Positions 11,601-23,200 of a stretch of DNA of 64,000 bases are shown here, piece after piece. Location of the stretch: assembly GCA_013076295.1 (NCBI GenBank), contig RQOL01000531.1, forward strand, positions 3,162,001 to 3,226,000, written 5' to 3'. The position numbers and the translations under genes are program-made. The notes under the pieces were generated by a model. The model was not told the origin of the DNA and searched no databases. It saw only the letters and a list, made by a program, of their open reading frames with translations. The number at the start of each line of letters is the position of its first letter. The first letter of the stretch is position 1. The DNA comes from Sanderia malayensis (lineage: Eukaryota > Cnidaria > Scyphozoa > Semaeostomeae > Pelagiidae).

Positions 11601-12786
11601 ATTTCATGTCGAGATAATTTTTCCTTGCTTTAAGACGATCATTGACTGCTTCAATCTTTCTTAAATTTCTCATTCCTTTTGCCATTATATTCGACTCGTC
11701 TCCTGCACCAGTATCATTATTATAAAATAAATCATTTTTAAATAAATTATCAACAGTCTTACTATGTTCTGTTATTGTTATTTTGCGTTTCATATTTGCA
11801 ACAACTTCTTGATAACTTGTATTTTCTTGCTCAAGTTTCAATTCTTCCCTATCTAAATCGGTTTTTGCTGCTTCTAAAATCTTCTCCCATTTCCCTTGTA
11901 ACTTTTTCCTCTCTCTCCTGTACTTTTTCTCTTTATCTTTTAAGATAACCTCTGTCAAATTCCATTCTAATTTCTTTACTTCTTTCACTGGATAGTTTGG
12001 TAAAACCGCGTACCGTAACCATTCCCAATAGTCCTTTCTTTTATGATACTGGTATGTGAAGTCATCTTCTTCGCCATCTTTCATTTTCGTTTGATTTTTA
12101 ACATCAAGACATCAACTTCCTTACGAAAACCAGCTCGCCATTTCCCAATTTTAAAATCATAAATAGCTAGCAGCCCGCTTAAATACCGATTTAATTTTTC
12201 TCTCATTGACCCATGAGTTTCAGCCTTTTATCTTGAATTTTATTTTCTATAACGTTTAATAAAACAGCATGATAAATCGATGTTTTTATAATGAGTCAAA
12301 ATTGTTGTTGCTTCTCTGAATGCTTTTTTGCAAACCGCTGAATTAATCAATCCATATTTTGAATGAAGTCATTTCAAAATGCAAGACAGCAAACAATTTT
12401 TACTTGCAACATCGAAATATTCCACAGCCGCAATTAATTATTTAACTTTTCTTTTCTTTTCTGATTTATTTTTCTAATTGACAATAATTTCAAAAAATAA
12501 CCACTTTCAAAGTACCTTTTTGTTCATGACTTTCTCAATTCTTTTAATGTTTTCCAATCTAAAACGAGAAACATCGTCTTACAATTTCATTACAGTGCTC
12601 AATTATTTATAATTGTCTAGTCTAATTATTTATTTGCATTCTTTCTAGGTAATAGCTGCTTACCAACAACACGGCACAAGTCATCATGCAAACTCTAAAG
12701 AGGAATGTTATGCTATATTTAAGAGAAAGCTCAGTTCTTACCCTAAAGCTAAACTTATCAATGAACATGTATTTTTTAAATGCTAA
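8663..12786 (+). CDS. LYAR: Cell growth-regulating nucleolar protein LYAR
   Basis: Nucleolar zinc-finger protein linked to ribosome biogenesis and transcription control (family knowledge). Exons: 8663-8908, 9080-9184, 9275-9367, 9719-10004, 10086-10171 and 12649-12786, about 317 residues. The start gives MVAFICDACGQTIKKNKVEK and then CRNCSVLSCIDCGKDFHGD, two C2HC-type LYAR fingers. The middle is Lys/Glu-rich with nuclear-localisation-like clusters. The C-terminus KFKWHKAIKEILRK continues into KLRKK and, across the long last intron, VIAAYQQHGTSHHANSKEEC, matching the conserved LYAR tail. Splice phases agree throughout. The last intron (10172-12648) contains another gene on the opposite strand. 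The start is the first ATG of the conserved finger; a longer upstream open frame from 8543 is probably 5' leader. Confidence 0.93.
9470..9655 (-). repeat. tRNA-derived SINE-like repeat
   Basis: On the minus strand it begins GGTGTAGCCTGGTGGTTAAG and continues with GCTGGGTTTGATCCC, resembling RNA polymerase III A and B boxes. A body element, TTGGCTGATGACTTGTAGTT on the plus strand, recurs almost unchanged near 30610. It lies in a LYAR intron and has no coding potential. Confidence 0.5.
10273..12084 (-). CDS. Intronless 603-residue coiled-coil protein nested in LYAR
   Basis: One uninterrupted frame of 603 codons, far longer than any other open frame in this intron-rich window, lying wholly inside the last intron of LYAR on the opposite strand. 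The protein is very rich in Lys and Glu. The N-terminus has an aromatic segment (DDFTYQYHKRKDYWEWLRYA, about residues 7-26). A basic run is near residues 190-215 and an acidic stretch near 230-265. A long predicted coiled coil covers about residues 465-580 (KHHEVQEELLKLREALNEDR onward). No signal peptide or membrane segment is seen. I do not recognise the family. A retrogene or testis/cilia-type cytoskeletal protein is possible, but that is inference. Confidence 0.75.
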   Translation of the reverse strand: MKDGEEDDFTYQYHKRKDYWEWLRYAVLPNYPVKEVKKLEWNLTEVILKDKEKKYRRERKKLQGKWEKILEAAKTDLDREELKLEQENTSYQEVVANMKRKITITEHSKTVDNLFKNDLFYNNDTGAGDESNIMAKGMRNLRKIEAVNDRLKARKNYLDMKYKKKNSVDSCTKEENLIKPNNLNKKNKKKWVEDKNVKKSIDKKETKKKRKKERKEGYQTTHTIDGLELKNEEYISEEDALNEEMLEEKNKDEEKGQDDNNEDYYHKYFIAEERTGKNGRCDRRENLQRKIPQRKSAIFLFHPSEMRKYEQEYVNNADLQLPKIFQEDTKTVDARIKIFNKEENSAITLPSLREEIEEESCEIHLERQIKIEIRKKADLFYPEVSEDMRASSSCVREVKKTELQQQAKISVTRMDDKNNNISTPVKKLSSQTESPTKSIISPLRKLTSTTSGSMDKSARGVNEIIKTFEDLNFACKADELERKHHEVQEELLKLREALNEDRKKADKMKELLKEREKEYAKIHKLKIAYQKYKHKERERQLRIEMQKKIQIAQEKKMALNRKLHEERCKLKLQNRISRQYNFSYFNFNSTKHGKKMFQWHSSI

Positions 12787-13151
12787 ATTATGATACAACA
12801 TTATCATAAAAATATGGAGTTTTTCTTTACTTCCACTGCCATTAATGAAAGTAAGAGATTATTGCTTGCTACCTTTAAGCCTTAATAAAGAGGGGGTTAA
12901 CAGGGAGGGGGTCTTTGTTCAAAAGTTATCAGGTTATGGAGGGGGCTTAACTTATCTGAGAGCTCCGGGATCGAAAAGGGGGGAGAGAGTTAGTTCTTTC
13001 GGAAGAGTCTCAATTCACCTCAATTTTTATTGGCCTAGGCATGTTTTGAAGATTTGTTGTTTTTTGCACGTGTGATATTCACCTTCATATCAGCACCATC
13101 CGATTGATTTTAAATACTTTATGGATATTTAATGGTTTTAATTGATAAGAA

Positions 13152-16100
13152 ATGGTATTGAAAAGTCTGAGCAAGCTCAAATTTTCTCCGAAATTGCATT
13201 TTTTTCGTGCTGCAAGCATTCAAGTAGCAGAAAACAAGTTTTTTAATAACCGGAAGCAACAAATTCGATTTAAAACCACTCTACCAGAGCTTACACATAT
13301 TAAATATCCAAATATTGAGCGGCAAGATTTTGCACAGGTATTGTGTATATACTAGGGAGGCTTTATACTTATACTGGGAACTTTTGATCCAATATATTCA
13401 GCCATGCTGACTTTTGTTTATATTTTTTATACTACCTTGTAGCTCCAGTATACTACTATATACGTTTTTTGTATATTTATTATTTATTATTTTCTGATTG
13501 TTTGACAAGATAAAAGACGAAGATGTATCATATTTCAAGCAACTTCTTCCACAAAGAGTAATTACTGATGATGATGAACTTTTGAGCCACAATACTGATT
13601 GGCTAAAAATTGTCAGGTGATTGTAATTGATAACGAAATTACCGTTATAAAAGAATTAAAATTTTCAACTAATTTGATAATGTTTCAAGATCTTAAATTG
13701 CAGGGGAATAAGCAAATTAATGCTGAAACCAAAAACCACTGAAGAAGTTTCCAAGATTCTTCAATATTGTCATCAAAAAAGGCATCTATCAATTTTCTGT
13801 TAAACTTCCAACAAACAACTTGTAATAAATGAATTTGTTATTTAATCTTAATTATTATTTCATTTTTCAAGACTGGCTGTTGTACCCCAGGGGGGAAACA
13901 CTGGACTTGTTGGTAAGCAAGTGTTGATACAATCTAGTACTTTTGGATCCTTCCTAATGAGAATGCTTGTTGATATACTCGAGAAAGAAAAGTTGATGTT
14001 TAAAAAGCAATTTTATTAAACAGGTGGCAGTGTTCCAGTTTTTGATGAAATCATCCTTTCTATATCATTAATGAATGAAATTATCAATATTGACAATGTT
14101 GCTGGTAAGTATATTTTTGTACGGTTGGCAAGCTATAAACTTAAACTTGCGTTTTTCTTGCATTGATAAAGGATAGATATGAAATTGTTCAATTGGTTAT
14201 CCATTTACGTCAAGGTGTACTGGTTTGTCAAGCTGGTTGCATTTTGGAATCATTGGATAATGCTTTAGCAGATCATGGACTCATGATGCCCCTTGACCTG
14301 GGGGCAAAGGGAAGGTGGGTATTTTAACATTACATTTCTCAACTACTTCAGCATATCAATGCTTTAATACATCATGAAATTTGTTGTCAATGCAGACAAG
14401 AAGAGTGTACAATAATTGCTGTGTTTTGGCTTTTCACAGCTGTCATATTGGAGGAAATGTGTCAACAAATGCGGGTGGATTAAGACTTTTGAGATATGGA
14501 TCACTTCATGGCTCCGTACTTGGACTTGAAGCTGTATGATCGTTTAAACATTTCAGCTATCATATCTACTCTTGTTGCTATATTGCTCTAATTTTTTCAA
14601 TTGTACGATGCCTGTTTATATATATAAGAGTTATCATTAGCACCTATTTAGAAGAATTATCAGGATATTTTGAGAGATACTGCTCTTATCATCATGACAA
14701 TCACTGAAGAGACAAACGTAAACATATTCAAAACATTTTTTGCGTTTTTTAAGGTTTTAGCTGATGGATCAATTCTTGATTGTTTATCATCACTCAGAAA
14801 AGACAACACTGGTTTGTGTACAAAAATTTCCTGTCGAATTATATCTTGACAAATCTTTTTAATTTCATGGTTTAATAACTAGTTTTACCATTTTTATTAC
14901 ATTTCTGTTTCGTTTCAAGGCTATGATTTGAAACAATTATTGATTGGATCAGAAGGTACACTTGGTGTTATCACAAAAGTTTCAATTCTCACGCCACAAA
15001 GACCAAAGGTGTGCTTATGTAATCAAGTTCAACAGACATTTCAAATATTAGCATTATCTCTATAATTGTTGCCATTCAAATAATTTAATTAGATTCAACG
15101 CTTTCAGGCTATAAGTTTGGCATTTCTTGGCTGTGAATCATTCGAAGATGTCCAGAAAACATTTGTAAAAGCGAAAATGAAACTCGGAGAAGTTTTATCA
15201 GCATTTGAATTTCTTGATCATCAATGTATTACGTCAGTCGAGAAATACCTGAAATATCGAAACCCAATTAAAAAATGTCAATTTTACGTATTAATAGAAA
15301 CATCAGGATCAAATTCAACTCATGACGAAGAGGTACTCAAAATTTGTCAGTTGCAGTCGTAAGAGTTTGCGTTTCAATCAAGCCTTGAACTGCTCTTCAA
15401 AATGAATAAACTTTATTTTTAGAAGTTGAATTCATATTTGGAGGAAATAATGTTAGACGGAATAGTATTGGATGGTACCGTGACTACTGATCCTTCAAAA
15501 GTATGTCTTGTCTTTCTCTATACTTTATATTCTTTAATGAAAGCTGCAATAGTGGACAAGCGTTTTGGGACACTTACGACGTTTGAAAATTTTGCACGCA
15601 TCTTTCATCCCACTCTTCTCCCAAAAAATGTTGTCTCTAGAAAAAAAAAACACAAAACATCGACAAAACTCCATTTCAAGGGTGACCACAAGGGTACGAT
15701 TGAGAAGCCAACATTGTTTTACGGGGAATGGAGGTTTAATAAATACAAGTTCACACGAGTTGGTAGCATTTTTTCGTATGTCCCAAGGACTTTTGTATAT
15801 TGCTGTATGTGCCTCGTGTTTGCATTAACAATAATTGAAAGATATCAATAATGAAATATCAATTCTATTTTTCCTAAGGTCAAATCAATGTGGAGATTAA
15901 GAGAAGGAATAGCCGAATCTCTGATGCATGATGGTTTTGTTTACAAGGTATTCTTTCTTGCATTTCTCCTATTGCGAAGTTTTTCTAAAATATGTAAACA
16001 ATTGCATAACGTCTTCTTTTGTTTACTTTGCAGTACGATATATCATTACCATTATCATGTTTGTATGATCTTGTTACTGAAACTAGACAACGATTAACAG

Positions 16101-17015
16101 ACAAAGCTAAAACAATTGTTGGTTATGGTCATCTTGGTGATGGTAAAGTTCTCAACTATTCTTCGAATAATGTTCATCTTTTGTTCTTTTCAATTCATTT
16201 GTGATATTATTTTTTAGGAAACCTTCATTTGAATATTACTATTCCACATGACAGTGAAGACATCATATCTCTCCTTGAGCCATTTATTTTTGAATGGACT
16301 GGTGAGTGATATTTTATCTTATGGCAAAGTAATAAGCCTCGTGTGGTTTGAAATATTTTGACATTTGAATGCAATACTGGTTAATAATTTCGTTAAAACT
16401 AATAAATTTAGCAATTAAACTATCGACGAAAAAAGAATAGTTGATTGAGACTTACCATCACTTTGAATTTGATCAAGATTGGGTTCTTTCAAATCGGAGA
16501 ATCGAGTTCCTAACTTCAAGCGTTCTTCCTTAAAATGAGCCCAGGGTTTGCGAGTTGAAATTCTCTTTCATCAAATGCATCGTGCCATGCCCAAATAAGG
16601 AAATTCACGTGAACCGGAAATGGCATTGAAGTTCTACATCTGAAATTCGCTTTGCATGAAATTGACAACTTTTTATTTTTCTGAATCTTCTTTGACAATG
16701 AATGTTATTGTGCAAATATTAAATCATTGAATAAATATAAAAGTTTTCTTTTGCAGCAAAACACAAGGGAAGCATAAGTGCTGAGCATGGGTTGGGCTTC
16801 AAGAAAGCCAACGCAATAAGTTACACAAAATCTCAATCAGCCATTAATTTGATGCTGAAATTCAAAGAAATGTTGGACCCAAAGGTATTGTCTGGTTTTT
16901 AAATTCACTCTTTTTCAACAACATTGCCCAAGTTATTATCATTACATTTAAAATCTTCTTGCATTTTTAGGGAATATTGAATCCGTACAAAACTTTGCCT
17001 TTCACTTCAAAATAA
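13152..17015 (+). CDS. D2HGDH: D-2-hydroxyglutarate dehydrogenase, mitochondrial
   Basis: FAD enzyme that oxidises D-2-hydroxyglutarate to 2-oxoglutarate in mitochondria. Sixteen exons: 13152-13337, 13510-13616, 13704-13781, 13872-13912, 14024-14104, 14215-14314, 14440-14533, 14754-14811, 14920-15008, 15108-15332, 15423-15500, 15879-15947, 16034-16142, 16218-16311, 16757-16884 and 16971-17015. The N-terminus is basic and Ser-rich, as in a mitochondrial presequence. FAD-binding-4 motifs are clear: [49 protein letters not shown] and [11 protein letters not shown]. The C-terminal FAD-oxidase half has [42 protein letters not shown] and the final ILNPYKTLP. Intron 3 appears to use a GC donor. The protein is full length for the family. 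Confidence 0.95.
15550..15800. repeat. Dispersed inverted-end repeat, copy in D2HGDH
   Basis: Sits in the intron between D2HGDH exons 11 and 12. Its ends are roughly inverted: TTTTGGGACACTTACGA on the left, and TTCGTATGTCCCAAGGACTT on the right, whose complement reads AAGTCCTTGGGACATACGAA. It shares internal blocks with 3460-3725. It creates a spurious open frame of about 140 codons joined to exon 11. Confidence 0.5.
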
Positions 17016-17266
17016 TCTTAGCCGCTTGAAACATTCCTTGTCTTTCGTATCTAACCAAGACGTGATATAATGGTAATATAATCAAACACCAATGTTTTCA
17101 TAGCAATTAAGAACATTAAAAAGAGTTATATCCTTTGATACAATTTATTCACGTGTATCATGACCCGCTACTTAATTAAATTTTCTATAAATCAATAAAT
17201 ATGAAATGTTTTTATCTAAGATTGCTTGTGATATTAGAATGAAAAGTTTCTACTGAATATTCTGTT

Positions 17267-20200
17267 TTACAACTCATCTTTGCCTTCCTTCTTGATAGAT
17301 TCCTTCTTTGTCGCACTGATTCGTTTTAACGCTTTATCCATCGACCGTAAAACTAAAACATTGAAATAAACATCGTATTAATCCTGTATTAATCATAAAT
17401 CATAAGTATATGACAGAAATTAGCAAGATACTTCCTTTAAATATTTCCTTCATTATTATCAGTAGTTTAATAATAAACAGGAAACCAACCTGATTTTGTT
17501 TCGTAATAATAATATTTATTATCTTGATATTGGGTTCCAACATTCCAGATTTTCTTCATCATCTCTCCTTCTTGGTCTTAAATTAGAAACAATTTGATTT
17601 CATGGAAAAATTGCCGTGCAGCCATAAAATACTGTTATGATTATTATGTAATGTATATCGACAGTTTCAAATGTTACCCATATCACATCATTGCGTTTCC
17701 ATCGGTACGCATGCTCGGTAAAGTAAAACTTGTCAGTTGCTGCTAAGAAAGCCATACTGACATTGGGAAATTGCTAAGAAAGCTAAACTACTGCTCCGAA
17801 GAAAGCTTACACAAATACTAGCTAAAAACTTACCAACGAAATAAATTCTTGGAACATATTGTCCATCTACATCATATTTATCAGCAATGTCAGAATCAAC
17901 GTCATCCTAAAAGAAATTGCAGTAAAATAGTAGTTCAGTGTGGTATTATAATATACATAGGTGGACAGAAGTCACAGATAGTAAACACAATTGAACCAGT
18001 ACGTAGTGGAGCGAATCGATTCCAATACAATGACGCAAAATGAGATAATATCTTGTTCCTCTAATAATTAGGCACAATTTAAGCCATACCAGGCCAACCT
18101 ATCTTCAATCTACAGAACGTAACAAACTCTGATATACCGTATTATGTAATATACCACATATGTTCAGTATATTATTAACTGCGATGTTCAAGTTACCTCA
18201 ATTTGAACCATAACAAAATCTTTAATTTTCTCCATGAATTCACTATCTCTGACTAACATTCTGTGAACAGCTGCATAGAAAATGATTTGAATTGTCAATC
18301 ACCAATTAGCAAATAAAAATGTATGAAAAATAATCTGATTAATTGAACGTAAAATTGCGAGTATTTTTGCCTCATTTTCACGAGTTCTTATTTACCTGTG
18401 CAAGCTGGACAAGTCGAACGATGGATCAGTAAGAAAACTGGTTTATTACTGCAAACAAAATAATTGCACATCAATCCAAAAAGTATTCATTTGAATACAC
18501 GCAGTAACATCATGACATAACAATAGCTCTAACCATAGCAAGAACCCTTATGTTATGCAAGGATTGCATTGCATGAAGACTAAAAAACACATTGAGCCAA
18601 ACAGACTTACTCTTGCTTTGCCGTTTCCAATCCTGATGAATATGGAGCCCATGGAATGTTATCACCTGTTGTTGTATGACTTGCTTCTGCAGAAATGCTT
18701 CCAGTATTTGTGAAATGTTTTACTGCTCTTCTCATTGCTCTTGTGACTAGAAGAAACATACGCATCCAACAATTAAAACCTGACAGATGAATTTATGATA
18801 TGGCAAGATAAATACTTGATATTATTTTTAATTTACAATGATAAGCAAAGGTATTATTAGCATAATTAAGAAACATACTAGCGTCAGAATCGCCAAATGA
18901 AAACTTATATTTTAAGAATGATGGATCATCATTGTGTAATTCTTTCACGACTTTAGCATTAGAGTCTAGAATAAAACAGATGCTTCAATTAAATGAAGCT
19001 AATGTGTGTTGGGTTAAACACTACCAGTTAAATCGAAGGGCATAACATGAAAGAAACCAAAGTAATTATAACCTAGGAAGAAAATCCTTGGGTAATAGCC
19101 ACCATCTACAAGAAACTGTGTGTCTTCTGGTTCTTCATCGTCCTAAAAATGTTACAAATGATCAAGAATTCTTTACCTATTCAATTTGAATTTCACAAAA
19201 AGAAAGTGCAATTAACGACAGATCTTTCATTAGAAAATTCCAATTTAAGTACCTCAACATTAACCATGACAAAATGTTTGCTCAACTCAAAAAGATCATA
19301 AGATTCTGCAAACTTTGGTTTCAATGCTAAAATGAAAAATTAAGTCAGCACTTCATATAATTGTAAACAACAATATGTGTTATATGGAATTCTACTGAGT
19401 ATCGTAGCAATGTATACTAGATATAACTTACTTCTGGCTTTATACAGCTTGCTATATCAAGCAATAAAAGCTTAGTATATCAAAGCAAAAGAAGTTTATT
19501 ATATTAGACAAAATGAATCAAACCTTTGCATGCTGAGCACCAAGTTCTATGAATAATCATCATCATCGGCTTGTTCCTAGAAAATAAAAATTAAGTATTA
19601 TTTTCAATAGTTGCCTGACTCAAATACAAAACTAATCGATTAGACAAAGGTGGAGAAGGTGGGAGGACGGAGTGGAGGAAAAGATACAAGACACAGTGAG
19701 GTGGAACAATCTGTGGAGGTAATACGCCAGCAATGATGTGAGAATAAGAAATGTAAAAACGCTGATCTTACTGGGCTTTGGCAATTTCCTTTCCTTTCGG
19801 GTACGTTTGCCAGTTAATGAAATCTCCAAAACCTCTGGCAATTGATACATTGATGGATTCTTTTGCTGTTTCCATTGCCTTCTTAACTAAAATAGATTAC
19901 ATACAAATCATAAAAAATTAAAACAATGCTCTGATGCTAAAATATTATGTGAAACTATACAGCTTGCTATAAAACTAGAGTCATTTTCGTATTTCTGAGG
20001 ACACATGCTGTAGAAAGACGCATGTTTGACTACAACTGCTGTTGACCTGTTAATGACGACGTTGTATTACCTTGCTCAGCTGTTTTATAATAGAATAACA
20101 TTGATGGATATTCTGTTTCTGTATTGTTAATGTCACTTCTTACATTTCCATTGTTGTCTGCAAAGATAAACATCTCATTTACTTCCAATCAAGTTTTAAT

Positions 20201-23200
20201 TATTGATTAAAAAGTTTAAAAATTCGTAGCTTTATTGCCGAAGAAAAATGATCCAAAGCCCAACGCAGAAATAAGAAGATATAATATACAAAGCGAGGTA
20301 GAGTAAAAATATGAAATAACAAAAAAATGATGTAACTAATTAAGAAGACTATGAAAAAACTTTAGAATCTTAAAAGCTGAATATAACTGAAGCTACAGAT
20401 AAAGATATAAGTAGAAAGCAAAGAAGATACGACAAAAACAAGACAGGGTGGATGTGGTAACATTGATGAAAGATTCTACGAACCCAAAAATATTATGCGA
20501 GGTGTATAAGTTCCATCAAGATCATATTTTGCATTTGTCGAAGCTTTGTCATCCTAAAAATAAAACACATGGTTCATTTAGAAAAAAGGTAGAACAGAAA
20601 TAAGTAATAGATTTTCACCAAACATAAAAGTTGATGAATTAGTGTTTTGGAATCTGAAATACCTCAGCACCAATCATCACGAAATGTTCACTTAATTTCT
20701 GAAGATCAGAAGAATCTTTCATAATGGTTATCAGCTCTGTAACAGAAATCAAACTTGATTGTTTAAATAATAAAACAAAAATTTCAATTAACGAGAGTAA
20801 GTCATTTAGAGAGTCTTCAATGAAGATCGTAAATGGTCCATGCAAAGTTCAATGAATTAGTCAATCAATACCTTTGGAGAAACTACACCAACTGTTGAAG
20901 AAAATTACCATCGCTGCTCTGTGACTATTGCAATAAGAAAAAAACATTGAGTCATTGTCTAGCATTCCATCATGAGCCCAATCACAGTTCTGAATGCTGC
21001 AACTCTCTTGAGAAGAAAAATAAATCCAAGCTACCTTTTCTTGGCTTCTTTTAAACCGTCTTCTAAAGTAAACCATGAAGTAGATGGAGACGCAGTTGTT
21101 TCCTTGGTTTCAGATGCCACTAAAAGATATCAATGAACAAAACGTTATATGTAATACGGAATTAAGGAAGTATTTATCGATTTCCTTCATAAAGCTGTAA
21201 TTTGTTACTTTATTTTGCATACCTTTTTCAGGCTCTTTCTTCGCTTCTCTCTCTCCTAAATTCATATCAAGCGCCTTTTTCATGTTTTCAATAACTAAAA
21301 ATAGAGCCAAAGAAAGTTGAAATTAGCATGCAACTATCAAAGTAGTACAATATCGCTTTTTGCAAAACCTCAGCGTGTTGCAACAACTAAATAAACAATC
21401 AACACGTAAAGATAACAAAAAAAACGAAGAAATGTTTTTCAAAATTCGAAGAGAAAGATCAAAAGTTTTATATAGTTGTATGGAAGAAAAAAGAAAGAAG
21501 TTAAAATTGGGCAGCTGCAAGATATGATCAAATTATTATATTTTCATTTTAATAAACCAAGTATGATAGCATTTTCACTACTTGTTTACAATTCTCTAAT
21601 TTTCTCGCAATAAACTCTTCACAAAACTACAACCTTATCTTTCAACCTTTCACAGACATATTCTAAGAAAACAGAGATGCTCTTTATTTGAGAAATTCGA
21701 ACTGAAATAAAAAAAACTTACTTTGGCTTGCTTCACCATAGGCGTATTGAACTTTTTTAAAATCGGCACGTTCGTTTTTAATGCTTGGTTCAACCATACC
21801 GTGTGAATCTGAAACGAATAACAAAACTCAAAATCAAGGAAAACAATTCATGTTAGCGCAATGTCGATTGATAATCGCAGTAAATACATTGGGAATGTAC
21901 CATACGAAATATGAAGCCAACTCGTATATCTGAGAATTTGTCACCTGGCCTTGGAATACTATTATGGTTCTATACTCTAGTGTGCATAATTTCAGCACAT
22001 TGGAATATTTGCGTCGCTTAAACTCATAGATCCCACAACATGTATATTACAGAAGAGAAGTGTTAGCAGAATTCTTACCTAAGAAAAAGATTCTTGGGAT
22101 GTAAGCACCATCTATGTCGTACTGTTCCTCATTTGGTTCCTCGTCATCCTGTAAATAAACATGTCATGTAAACACTCAACCATTTCAATAACTAAATGGT
22201 AAATATCAAATCAAACATACTGCACCAAAATGTCATCATCAAATTATCAAAATGCTATATTTCAAGGAAAGTAATTTGATTTTTCACGCACAATATGTAA
22301 CTGCCTAAAAGCAACTGCTTACGTCACTTACAAGTGTGTTGACCATGATAAATTGTTTACTGAGTTCGGCAAGTTCTTCACTCTTTCTGATTTTTGGTTT
22401 AAGAGCTAACAACGACAAAGCAACAATACAAAAACAATTCATAAGAAGCCTTTAGAGCAATGAGTATCAATTAAAAATATAAACAAGTGAATAAGCAATA
22501 ACGAATAAGTAAATAAGTAATAAAAAGTAAATACCTTTACAAGCACCACAGTATGATTTATGAATTATGAGAACCATAGGTTTCTTCCTAGCATCAAATA
22601 TTAAATTGTGTCAATACACGATAGCTCCATTGTAACGTAAATAAGAACAGCGATGTTTATTCAGGAAAGCCTCTTCGAAACACGAAGTAATGTTACGAAC
22701 GAGGCCTCTGTGGATAGAATGCTTTAGGTATATTTAAGAAAATGTTTCAGATTGCTTACTGCTCTTTTGAAAGTGCTAAACCGTCCTTGTAGCTCTTCCA
22801 ATCAATATGTTTTCCAAGTCCTGTAATTAACAGAATCCTTTATTCTCTAATGGTCTGATTGACTGCATCATTAAATAGAAAGTATCTCTCATATATATGA
22901 AAGAATAGAAAGCAATTAGCCATACCATTATCCAATGACAGCATAGCAGCAGCCATGTGTTCTTTCACTCTTTTCATGCCTTTCATTACTGCCATGAAAC
23001 AAATACAGAAACCTCATTACGGATATGATACATAAGAAGCTGGAAAGAAGCAATAAGAAATAAAGATTTTTGCTTACTTTCTTCGGGCTCTCCAAAGTAA
23101 TACTTGACGTGTTTGTGTTCTGTATCAAGATTCCATTGATCTTTGAGAACCTCTCCATTGTTATCTAATAAAAGCAAAAAATACAGAATATACAACGATA

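Noticed and set aside
15426..15851. A 141-codon frame in D2HGDH
   Set aside because: Only the first ~25 codons are exon 11; the rest reads into an intron filled by a transposon-like repeat.
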